From Hibiscus mutabilis (taxonomy: Eukaryota; Streptophyta; Magnoliopsida; Malvales; Malvaceae): a DNA stretch of 64,000 nucleotides. Location: positions 5,897,213 through 5,961,212 of the forward strand of contig CM033726.1 of NCBI GenBank assembly GCA_019671005.1, given 5' to 3'. Both the position numbers and the translations under genes were made by a program. The notes under the pieces are model-generated. The model was not told the DNA's origin. It did not search any database and saw nothing but the letters and a program-made list of their open reading frames with translations. Shown here one piece after another: positions 22,108-30,924 of the stretch; within the stretch, counting starts at the first letter, position 1, and each line of letters starts with the position of its first letter.

Positions 22108-23627
22108 TGATAAGTGTTCAAAAGTACTATTTTTCTTACCCTTTTTACTCATATTATTGTTAGACTTAGGCTCATATTAGTTGCATAGTTAGCCATTCAT
22201 GCATTAATCCATGTTTCCTTCAATCGTTGAGCTTGATTACATAACTTGGTGATTTTTGTGGAAATAGATGCTGCTTTGGTGTGTTTTTGTGTGTGTATGT
22301 GCAGGATCACTTGCCAAAGCAATGCCGAGCTAGTTGCCAGGGCAATGCATGAAGGATATGCCGAGCTAGTTGCCATGGCATTTGTCGACAAAGACCAAAA
22401 GCAATATGGATGTCGAAATTCATGATTTTACAAGCCCAAGATGACATGGAGCAAGGTCCAAGCCCAAAGGAATTTGATTGCCATGCAGAGATTAAAGAAT
22501 AATTAAATTCCAAGAGGATAGGAGAAGTTCTAATAGGAATAAAATTATAATAAAGAATTATATTCTTTAAAGATAATTTAATTCCAACTCAAACTCCTCC
22601 TCAAAGAAGGACTTTGGCCTAGCCCTATAAATATCAAGGAGATTTCGACAATTCAAGGGGAGAGCAAGAGGGAAATTTCGGCAAGTCCAAGTAGGGCAAG
22701 AGGAGAGAATTTTCGACAAGCATCAAGGGCAAGGAGGATTTCGACAAGCCTCTTCCTTCATCTTTGTTCGATTGGGTTCATGCTAGGGATTAATTATCTT
22801 GTGTTTCTTTGGAACCTAGCCATGAACTAAATTTACTTGGCTATGGTTATTGTGTTTTGTGGTTGTGAGAAACTATTGGTTTTTGTTTAGGTAATAAGAG
22901 TTTGCACTTTTCTATTTCAAGGTTTATTCATTCTTGATTCTTATTATTGTTTGCGAGTGAATTGGGAGAGGATCTCGTGATTTCATCCATTTATCTAATA
23001 TCGGGAGAGTTAGATTCAAGAAACGAATGAATATGATCTTTATTCAATCCAATGATGGTGAAGATTAATCCGGCTTAGGAATAAGTTAAGGATTTCAACG
23101 GCTAAGAGGAGCGCAAGATTGGTTGTTGTTCACCCTTGATTCACGCAGGATGTATTATCAAGGCATGCACAAATAGCTAGAGTTTCGACTTAGGGATAAG
23201 AAGAAACCATTGAAGAACTCTCCGCCGAACCTTGAAGTTGCTGCCCGATCGCGCCCAAGTAGTTGCCCAACTAGTCGCCCAAGCAACCATCAATTAGTTG
23301 CTACGGCAACCCCGTCGTGCAAGTTGCCACGGCAACTGAGTTGCCCGTGCACTCTTTTACCAAGACAATCCAATCGGCTATCACACCTCAACTCACGATA
23401 ACCTAGCCTACCTCTCTCAATTGAATTCATCTTTTCTTTTACTTAATTGCTTTCCAGATTAGTTATTAGTTAAAACTTCTATAATCCTTCACTTGTGTTT
23501 TTACTTTTTACAGTGCAAGAGACTAGATTCTTGAAGTGGCACCAATCCCTGTGGAGACGATATCTTTTATACTATAACTTGCGACGTGTATACTTGCACA
23601 ATTGCGTAGCACTTATTACGCGCAACA
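22108..23627 (+). repeat. Family-1 LTR 3 (right LTR of the tandem)
   Basis: 1520 bp, from TGATAAGTG after the polypurine tract at 22073-22107 to GCGCAACA at 23627. It is followed at once by CCTAT, the right copy of the target duplication. Its TATA box is at 22626-22633. It is complete, unlike LTR 2. Confidence 0.9.
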
Positions 23628-23632
23628 CCTAT
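23628..23632. other. Target-site duplication, right copy (CCTAT)
   Basis: It matches 2920-2924. From 23633 the sequence continues element H (GGTAATATCATG, compare GGTAATGTCTTT at 54466 in E1). Confidence 0.85.
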
Positions 23633-25211
23633 GGTAATATCATGTTTAGTTCTGACTTTGAGCGTTTTTACACCCGAAACACTTCGAGTGAATTGAGCGA
23701 ATCCTTGTGAGGGTGTTGAGTTTGGTTGCATTGAGATTGATAGATAAATGGGATGTCATGGTTTTGTTTAACTTTGTCCTACTTGTTTTTTTCTCTTGAT
23801 TGATGTTTTTTTTTTATAATTGTTATGAACTTGACTTGGATGAATTTCTGGGATACAAGGCGAGACGTACAAAGGAAAATAGAGTTTTTAACATGTTTGA
23901 CTAAGGCATGCTTGAGGACAAGCATTGAATAAGTGAGGGGGAATTTGATAAGTAGTTTATTTGGCTACTGTTTTATCTTTAATTATGCCTTTAATGGTTA
24001 GTTCATGTTACTGATCTGAATGTTTTTGCGTGTTTTTTATGCATGACTATAATTCTGGAAATTGCACTTAAAAGACAACATTCTGTAGTTTTATTTTATG
24101 GAATCAAGGCTGGGCTAGTGGGCATGAATCTGGGCATGAAGCATCTGACGTGGCATCCAGTCAGCGGCTTCTAGAAGGCCCAGTCAGCGACTTCTAGAAG
24201 GTCTAGTCAACGAGGACGGATGAGCGGATCAGCTGCATTTAAAATTCAAATTAGAAATTATCTTTTGTTTTTAGGATTTAATTTAAATATTTTCAAGAAT
24301 TATCTTTTATCATTTCTAGGTTATTTTTAGGTTTTCAAAAAACTATAAATACCCCTCGGGGTAAGCTAGAAAATCATCTCTCATTTTTAGTTTTGTTCTT
24401 GCTTTCTATGTTCTATAAAATTCTCTTTCTATTTACGTTCTTATTTTTAAGTTTTCATTTTACTTTCCTAAAAATATGCTAAGTATGATTTCTATCATGC
24501 TTAGCTAATTTTCCAATTAGCCGAAGGCTTAAAGCGATGTCTCAATTTCGATTGTGAGAATTGAAAAGAACCTAATTTCTTCAGATATCTTTCTCAATTT
24601 TCTACAAACTTGGATTGGCAATTAGGCTTTCCTTTAAAATCTTTTCGTTTCAAAAAGTGCGCGTTGACTCGAAAGTTGTTTTGATTTACTGTTGGGAGGA
24701 AGGATCGGCTTGTAGCATATTCGACTTCCTATGAACACATTTAGAGACGGATTCGCTAAGGGAAATTGAGATTGAGTTCGATTCTCATTGAGACAACATA
24801 ACCCAAGTCGGGCTTTTCTAAAATTTAAACTGTATTGGTGCTAGCGAAGATAGTCATGGTTAGTCTAAATAAGGACTGAATATCAAAGATTGGCTTTGAT
24901 TTGTTGGTTTACCGAAGAGAAAAGTGAGTTACAAGGGTTGGGCCTTGTAGACTGTAATCGACATGAATCCCGAAGTAAAGTTTTGATGATCAAAACGAAG
25001 TAAGGCAAAGAGAAGCTTGACGCTATTTTATTTTATTGATTTTCTTCTCAAAATTTTATTTCATTATTTTTCTAAATTTATTTTCAAGTTCACTTTATTT
25101 ACTCTCTTGATCAACCCCCCCCCATTTTCTTTATTTTCTCGCTAAAGTCAGAACCAAAACCTCTCAACATCAGAAGCTTCTTAGTCCCTGTGGATCGACC
25201 CTTCTTCTCTG
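23633..25211 (+). mobile_element. Athila family-2 element H, right part with 3' LTR
   Basis: 23633-23945 continues the noncoding region interrupted at 2924, ending in a polypurine tract (CTTGAGGACAAGCATTG to GAGGGGGAATT, 23911-23945). The LTR runs from TGATAAGTAG at 23946 to 25211, where similarity to the E1 LTR stops inside the conserved GGATCGACCCTTCTTCTCT block, about 90 bp before the expected end. LINE sequence begins there. Both outer ends of H are therefore truncated at LINE borders. Confidence 0.8.
24344..24363 (+). promoter_or_regulatory. TATA box with adjoining inverted repeat, LTR of H
   Basis: TATAAATA at 24344-24351 overlaps the inverted repeat TACCCC-TC-GGGGTA (24350-24363). The same arrangement with different loops is at 43549-43568, 56477-56497 and 57129-57150. 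Confidence 0.6.
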
Positions 25212-25214
25212 TCA

Positions 25215-25809
25215 AACCACTGCAATAGGACTCAAGACTCCAAAATTTTCTTTCGTGTGTCCTCCTCTGTAAGCATGAACAGAATATAGGGGTAGGATAT
25301 CCTCGTAGAGAAATTCTTTGTCATATCTATCAGTGATGCATTGCGGATACAGTGTCCAATTGCACTACATCATAAAATATCCATGTTTCGTTCCTTCACT
25401 ACTCCAATCACTCTTTTTCGATCTGGTATCGGCTTAATCTGTCCTTTTCAATATTCCTCCCTCCATCCCTAACCTTTCAAGAATCTTGGGATCCTTGGTC
25501 TCTTTTCCGCTGCCAGAATGAGTCTCTTGTGTTTCTCTTAGCCATCAAAACTTGGATTTTAGATCCATAGATCAACGTCCCATTGAGCCTTTCGTTCTTT
25601 GCATCCTTCTCTGATTCTATCCGCACAAAATCAAATCTAGATCTTATCTTCGTCAATTTTGTCGGTATAAACGTGTCAACCACTATTCCATGACGATCGC
25701 AAACCTGCCATAATCCTTTCCAATAGATCTTTTTGGAAAGGTTATCGATATACAAGGTCCACAACCGCCGTCCTCCCCTTCCGGCGCTCTACCTAGAGTT
25801 CGACGCCAT
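25215..25809 (-). pseudogene. LINE-type ORF1 start with RRM domain, broken
   Basis: The minus-strand ATG at 25809 starts MASNSR, meets a TAG at codon 7 (25791-25789), then continues in frame through GGRRLWTLYIDNL to 25477. Residues from LYIDNL to QVLMAK form an RNA-recognition motif: RNP2-like LYIDNL and RNP1-like RFDFVRI, with ERLNGTLIYGSK between RNP1 and the last strand. RRM-type ORF1 proteins are known in plant LINEs and would bind the element RNA. After 25477 a second frame carries sequence like the middle of such ORF1s, with further stops, down to about 25215, where the LTR of H begins. It could instead be a scrap of a host RRM gene. The ORF1 end at 692-1045 is the probable continuation. 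Confidence 0.6.
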
Positions 25810-25811
25810 TT

Positions 25812-26168
25812 TTCACCTAACTTTTATGTTTAAGGAGTGATTTTGTGATTTTTATTCATTTTTACAAACTAATATATATATATATAACTGGAAAAATCTA
25901 AACTTTAATATCAAATTGTCATGGCAATGGAAGCACATGTTTACAAACTAATATCGATGTATTTTTATAAAAATAAATGTAATTAATTTCAATAATTATT
26001 TAAATTAAATATTATTTGTGTTAATCATAAAAATAACATTAGACAATTAGGTAAAGAGAAAAAAACTTATGTGAAAAAAAAAACAAAGTACACATACAAT
26101 CACTGAACAATGTAAAAATGATTTTCTGCATCATTGAGGGATGTGATTAAGGCGTAATTAGTAATCGT
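25812..26168. other. AT-rich intergenic DNA
   Basis: No gene is seen. It contains a short (TA)n run at about 25870-25886 and a few A-rich runs. Confidence 0.6.
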
Positions 26169-26525
26169 ATGAGAGGGCAAATCGAGAGGAGAATTTGTTC
26201 GTGGATTATTAGAGATTTGGGTTCGAGTATCAAGATCTCGATGTTGAGGCATTTAGTTAGCAAACATAGAGTGGTGATGTTTTTTCTCCGGGAAACAAAG
26301 ATGGAGGCAATTTTAGTGTCGGAAAAGGCGATACTCGCAATGACCGAAATAGCATATTTAATGTTTCCTGCTCACTACAATTTTTTAGATTGGTTTGATG
26401 AACAGGTTTGGTGCGGCAATTGTTGGGCAAGTTTTGATGGCTTGGATGTGGTTGCTTCTTTCAGAGAGTTCTGTTTTGATGCTTTTATTTTTTCTGTTTT
26501 GGAAGTTCACAGATTTTTTGCTTGA
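26169..26525 (+). pseudogene. LINE ORF2 endonuclease start, second fragment
   Basis: The 118-codon open frame starts near the beginning of a LINE ORF2: CSWIIRDLGSS corresponds to the SWNxRGLG block, and FFLRETKMEAI to the QETK block that holds the metal-binding Glu. The Asn of the first block is replaced by Ile and the Gln before Glu by Arg, so it would be inactive. After about 26335 the frame stays open, but I see no further endonuclease blocks. It lies on the strand opposite to the other LINE pieces, so it is a separate insertion. It is followed by a run of 16 T at 26536. Confidence 0.55.
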
Positions 26526-26529
26526 CCAC

Positions 26530-27305
26530 AAGCCTTTTTTTTTTTTTTTTCTCCTTACGCTTTTCTAACCTTTATGGTTAGTTCACCCATTTGGGTTATT
26601 ATTAAAATATTATTCGGCAGAGTAAAAAATAATTTTTTTACTAAAATTTTAAAAGTTATAAAATGATAATTAAGCACGTTATAAAATAGTGATAAACTTT
26701 GATAATTTTAAAGATAACTCTATATTTCTTCAATAAAGTTAATGACTAGTTTATAGTTTTGGGAGGTTAAATATCGACGTAATAGTCGTCGGTAAAATAT
26801 TACTATAAAATAAAACGTTAGCATTGAGAAGACAACAATAATAATAATAATAACTAAAGTAAAGTAAAGAATCAACAATTGTTTCGTGATAAACCACTGC
26901 CTTAGATATAAATTCACCCCTATGTGTAATCGCTATAAAGGACGAACACTCCATAAAGTTAACATAATCTCTTTGAAGATTCGTACAATAAAAAATCGAA
27001 ACAAACTTTAATAATATTGTTTTTTTCTTTCTAAAATCTCGAAAATAGGCTTTAAATTTTTTTGAAAGAAACGTTTGGCAGATACTTTGGAAAGCATAAA
27101 GAAAAGTTTGTAAAGCAAAATGGTCAAAAACATCCGACCATTTAATATTTAGAAAACATCACATTAAAAATGATTTAAAGGCTGAAAAAAACCGGCTAAA
27201 ATCTGCTGTTAAAACACGCCTAATAAAGGGCAACCAACCAAACCGATATTGCATCAGTAACGGCGCATAGGTTTGTGTTGTCTCTTTTTCTTGCTCCGGT
27301 CCTAA
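26530..27305. other. AT-rich intergenic DNA upstream of the defensin-like gene
   Basis: No coding region is seen. It contains an (AAT)n run near 26838-26853. The minus-strand open frames at 26720-26954 are low-complexity. The last 100 bases are less AT-rich and lead into the TATA box. Confidence 0.6.
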
Positions 27306-27309
27306 TTTT

Positions 27310-27317
27310 TATATAAA
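27310..27317 (+). promoter_or_regulatory. TATA box of the defensin-like gene
   Basis: TATATAAA lies 75 bases before the ATG, so transcription would start near 27342 and leave a 5' leader of about 50 bases. Confidence 0.65.
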
Positions 27318-27391
27318 TGTCTCTCAGTTCTTTGCTTACACATACGCGAACGTTAACTAGATTGCTCACTTGCCCAAATTCGATTCAAAAT

Positions 27392-27992
27392 ATGGAACGA
27401 TCATTTCGTTTATTTTCAGCTGCTTTCCTTCTTTTGGTTCTTCTTCTAGCAACAGGTTTTTTTCTTTTACTTTTTTACCTTCTAAATTAATCATATCATT
27501 CTCTTTGAATTTATGGTTTTAGTAAAATATTCAACATAACACCTTCAATGCATGTAAATATAAAAAAATGTTTATATTTATATTTAACATTCATTATTTT
27601 ATTCAAAAACATTTAATATTCATTCTACGAAATATCTTATCTTTTTAAAATTTTTATTTTATTTTTTTAATTAGTATAAAGCAAACCGGCTGACTATATA
27701 TTAACTATAAGGGAACATCTTTGGTTTTATTTTTCTTCATAGTTTTATAATCTCATGTTCAAATACTTCAAATTTCTCTAATTTTTTGCTTTCATGTTTT
27801 TTTTGGTAAAATAAAGCTGAGATGGGGCCTATAACGGTGGATGGTAAAATTTGCGAGCATCTAAGCGACAAGTTCATAGGGTGGTGCTTTTATAGCTGGG
27901 ATTGTTTTGATATCTGTTTTGCCTACGAGAATTATGATGGTGGAGATTGCCAAGGCTTTATTTCAAAATGTGTAAACTTCAAGCAGTGTTAG
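27392..27992 (+). CDS. Secreted plant defensin-like peptide, two exons
   Basis: Exon 1 is 27392-27455, intron 27456-27816 (GT...AG, 361 bp, AT-rich), exon 2 is 27817-27992; 79 residues in all. Residues 1 to about 22 form a signal peptide (MERSFRLFSAAF, then a Leu/Val core), with the phase-1 intron near its end as in plant defensin genes. The mature part has the defensin cysteine pattern: C, F-x-G-x-C, three residues, C, three residues, C, then GGDC-x6-C (the gamma-core G-x-C) and a final C. Two features are odd. The usual C-x-C near the end reads C-V-N, leaving seven cysteines and probably breaking the C4-C7 disulphide. The mature domain is acidic (about 7 Asp/Glu to 4 Lys) and rich in Phe, Tyr and Trp, whereas classical antifungal defensins are basic. 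No stop or shift interrupts it, and TATA box and poly(A) signal are well placed. It may be a diverged working gene or a recent relic. Confidence 0.85.
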
Positions 27993-28070
27993 TCAATGAA
28001 TAGAATTCGCTTTTCCTTTTTTGTACTCCCTTATATGTTACACCGATAATTTTATGTCACATTTATTATC

Positions 28071-28076
28071 AATAAA
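28071..28076 (+). promoter_or_regulatory. Poly(A) signal of the defensin-like gene
   Basis: AATAAA lies 79 bases after the stop codon, in a T- and A-rich 3' region. Confidence 0.55.
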
Positions 28077-28079
28077 ACA

Positions 28080-28880
28080 TAAACAATCAATAAACTAAAA
28101 AAATTAATAAAGTCATTAGTAGGACATATAAAGGGACACAAAAAATGACATACGAGTTTTGGTCGTTAGCCAATATATGATGAACAACCCATTAATATTT
28201 TAATTTTATGTGATGACTTGCCTCATTTTACTAAATATGTATTTTTGATGTTTACCCCACGTATACAATGGCATCTATTTTAGTTCTGTTAAATCTTTTA
28301 TATTCTTCTAGAACTAATTGTCTGAAACTAAGATAAATCAAATAAAAACGATTGTGGTACATTAAATAAAAGTTTAATGACATATATTCACAAGGATTTC
28401 AACCTGTCTGGGTCGGGTAGGGAGAAAATGGCACATAAAAATGTTGTTTGTCCTGGTTGTTGGCTGTGGCAATGTGAGGTGAGGGGATGAGTTGGTGGGT
28501 AATGACAGTGTGTCGAGAGGTTGAAGATGATGCTCAACGCTGGTGGGGAAGGTGCCAAGGGTCAATTGAGTAATTAAGCCTTTAATTTATATAAATGTTT
28601 GTTTTGACAATAAATGCGCATGACAATTTTCTGTTGGCCATTTATGTTATAAACTAACCATGTTATAATGGGAGATTAAATTGTGTTACATAATACAAAT
28701 TCAGGGACTACTAATATAGTCCATTTCTGATACTCTGTGTCGGGTCTTCCATGTTCTTGACACGTGAACTATGGTTGGATGTAAGGAAACTCTGATTATT
28801 CATAGAGAGGACGAGTCAACTCGTCCCTAACCCACCTTGCTGGGAATATATCACATTTCTCGTCACTCTTCCCTATAGAA
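28080..28880. other. Intergenic DNA downstream of the defensin-like gene
   Basis: No gene is seen. The G-rich part at 28430-28560 gives a Pro/Thr-rich minus-strand open frame without recognisable features. Confidence 0.5.
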
Positions 28881-28881
28881 A

Positions 28882-28962
28882 ATGGCAACTTCACTCCTTT
28901 CTTCACTAACCCAGAACCCCCAAAGCAATTCAAGAAAAGAAAGAGGGAAAGAAAGAGGTTAG
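28882..28962 (+). other. Possible first-exon scrap, not recognised
   Basis: The ATG at 28882 begins MATSLLSSLTQNPQSNSRKE, a Ser/Thr-rich, basic start like that of a plastid-targeted protein. The frame ends at a TAG at 28960, which overlaps a possible splice donor (GAG/GTTAGG). I found no second exon. It could be a gene scrap or chance. Confidence 0.2.
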
Positions 28963-29095
28963 GTTGAGGAGTGAATTAACGCACCTGGGTTAGAGATAGC
29001 TGAACCCATAGTGAGGGGGACACATGTAGGGCTTACTTCTTTGAGAAGGAGCCGATTAAATTTAACAAGGGGGAAAAAGGAAAAGATACAGCTCG

Positions 29096-29437
29096 TTGTT
29101 AGATTTTCAAGATAAAAAAATTACGAAAGCTGAGGGAAAGAAGTGGGATAGGGCTATGCGAAGACAAAAATTGGACAAAATGAACCTTGATATTTTAGAG
29201 TTATCCGGAGGACCGCTGTCGGATTCTGATCTATTGGCCAGGTGGAATATCCTAACTAATGAGGCAAGGAAGACGTTGAAACTAGGTAAGAGAATCGGTA
29301 TGCAAATATTAGAAGATGAACATGAAGATAGGAGGTGTGTGGGAAAGGATTGGATGGTTGCAAATTTAGATGCCGTGATTCGAGGATCTCCAAGAGCAAT
29401 GTGTGGTGATAAGCTCTTCAATTTTGTGTTTTCTTGA
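29096..29437 (+). pseudogene. Probable LINE ORF1 C-terminal fragment
   Basis: The 113-codon open frame contains PLSDSDLLARWNILTNEARK then TLKLGKRIGMQI. This matches, residue pattern for residue pattern, the end of the LINE ORF1 at 692-1045 (LLDSDF, IL, T, LGK, G, I). The N-terminal quarter is Lys-rich. No ORF2 start with SWNxRGLG follows, so the element is truncated soon after. It sits between the defensin-like gene and the third-family LTR. A host gene is less likely because no intron-exon structure or promoter is apparent. Confidence 0.45.
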
Positions 29438-29439
29438 CT

Positions 29440-29880
29440 GTATAGACTTGCTCGAAAGCAAATTTTGTTTCAATTAATGAGTAGGTGGATAGTGGTAGTT
29501 GGCTTATGTTTATTTTGAAAATTTGTTGGTGAGAGCACTTCTAGAGCTTGAGACAGAAAGTGGATAGCTAAAAATTCAGGTTCAATTGGTGGTGGAATAT
29601 GCTTTGGTTGAAGCCTGTTACAATTGATGAACTGATCGACTTTTGTTCCCAAGTAAGAGTGGTAGGAGAGGTCAAGTAGATTTGGTTGATTTGTGTGCTG
29701 CAGCAATGTGGAGGCTTTGGTTGGCAAGGAATTAGTTTGTACGCCACTATGAGGTCTTTCTTTTGGTGTAAGGATCCCGCGGATTGCTTCAAGGGGCTGT
29801 GAAGATGGACGCGACACCACATCATCGCTGTGAAGATGGAGACGAATCTTTGACCCTTAACGGCCAATTAATGCGAGGAC
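29440..29880. other. Unassigned sequence, possibly U3 of the family-3 LTR
   Basis: No gene is recognised. The minus-strand open frames are Pro/Ser/His-rich and show no domain. Its position before the TATA box at 29992 would suit the U3 region of the LTR that follows. Confidence 0.3.
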
Positions 29881-30924
29881 CCCCCTATCATTTATGGGCA
29901 TATTGAATGCTGCGAAAAGCAAGATCTTCATTAAAGGATCACATGTTTCTTAGGGTTTCTTAACCCTAGCTTTGCCGCTTCTATATAAAGACAACTTGGG
30001 CAACAATTTACACAAGCTTAATTTTAAGAAACAACCCCTTGTATTCATCAATCAGAGAACCACCATTGTCGAAGGTCTAGAAGAGTCTCCAAAGATGAAA
30101 AGCTATCGAGAAAGGCTTAAGGAGTTGGAGTGCTGCAACATAAGTTCGAGGGCTTGAAGAAGGATTCCAAGGATGCTTGGATTGTCTTTCTCTCTTGCTT
30201 TATCAAACTGACATGGCGTATAATTTTATTAATATGGATGTTATTTTCTTAGACATTAGATAAATACTCTTTTGTTGGATTTATTGTTTTAAGATACTAT
30301 GTTTTAAATATTGTTTAATGCTATAACATATATTCCTTATCTTTTATGTTCATTAATCTTAATGCTTAATCATTGTAAAAGCTATCGAGAGAAGTCTTTG
30401 GTTAATTGATTTGTGGCTTAATATCGAGATAGTTAAGTTAAACCGTGCGAACAATAGAGCTTAAGCTGTTAACTTGAGTTCTAATCTGGCTTAGACATAA
30501 GTTTAGGATTTCAACGACTAATAAGGGGAACTTGAATAGATAATAAGTTGTTAAGGTTTAAACAGACATGCATTGCTATAGCACCATGTTATCAACTTCT
30601 TGCTAGACATAGTTTAGGAGTTTATTAGAAAAACCTATCGAATAGATAAGTGTTGTCTCATTGTTATAACATTCAAATAGTAATTAGCATTTTTCTTAGG
30701 CAATAAACCTAAAATCCATCTTCATTAGAATCTTTACTACATCATCTGTTTGTTCTTTGATCATTGCTTCAATTTATTTTTATTTGTTATCGCATTTAAT
30801 TTATAATCCTTATCACCACATTACTGTTCTACTAACTTTTACGTGCGATCACTTTGAGTTTATCACTCCAATCCATGTGGGTTCAACACTGTACTTATCA
30901 CTTTATTACTTGATCGACGAGTAA
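29881..30924 (+). repeat. Third-family LTR (left part, interrupted by element C)
   Basis: TATATAAA at 29992-29999 is followed by a leader and by LTR-style text: the GGCTTAGACATAAGTTTAGGATTTCAACGACTAA passage resembles part of the family-1 LTR, and CCATGTGGGTTCAACACTGTACTTATCAC is a typical LTR end region. It breaks off at AGTAA (30920-30924) where C begins. A few tens of bases after C (43003-43045, ending GCATGCATCA) probably complete it. The left border is not fixed. Confidence 0.45.

Larger units (their letters stand above)
2925..23627 (+). mobile_element. Tandem of two Athila family-1 elements (copies A and B) sharing a middle LTR
   Basis: The order is LTR (2925-4447), internal A, LTR (12631-13984), internal B, LTR (22108-23627), with the CCTAT duplication only at the outer borders. 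It is therefore one insertion that gained a second internal region, most simply by unequal crossing-over between LTRs. The middle and right LTRs share variants absent from the left one, as expected of that origin. Copies A and B are nearly identical through gag, pol and the post-pol ORF and share a deletion of about 0.4 kb that element C lacks. An assembly duplication is the main alternative. Confidence 0.85.

Noticed and set aside
2925..23627. Two independent neighbouring family-1 insertions
   Set aside because: Only one CCTAT pair is present at the outer borders, none around the middle LTR.
28374..28565. 63-codon minus-strand Pro/Thr-rich frame near the defensin-like gene
   Set aside because: No signal peptide, cysteine pattern, promoter or recognisable domain.
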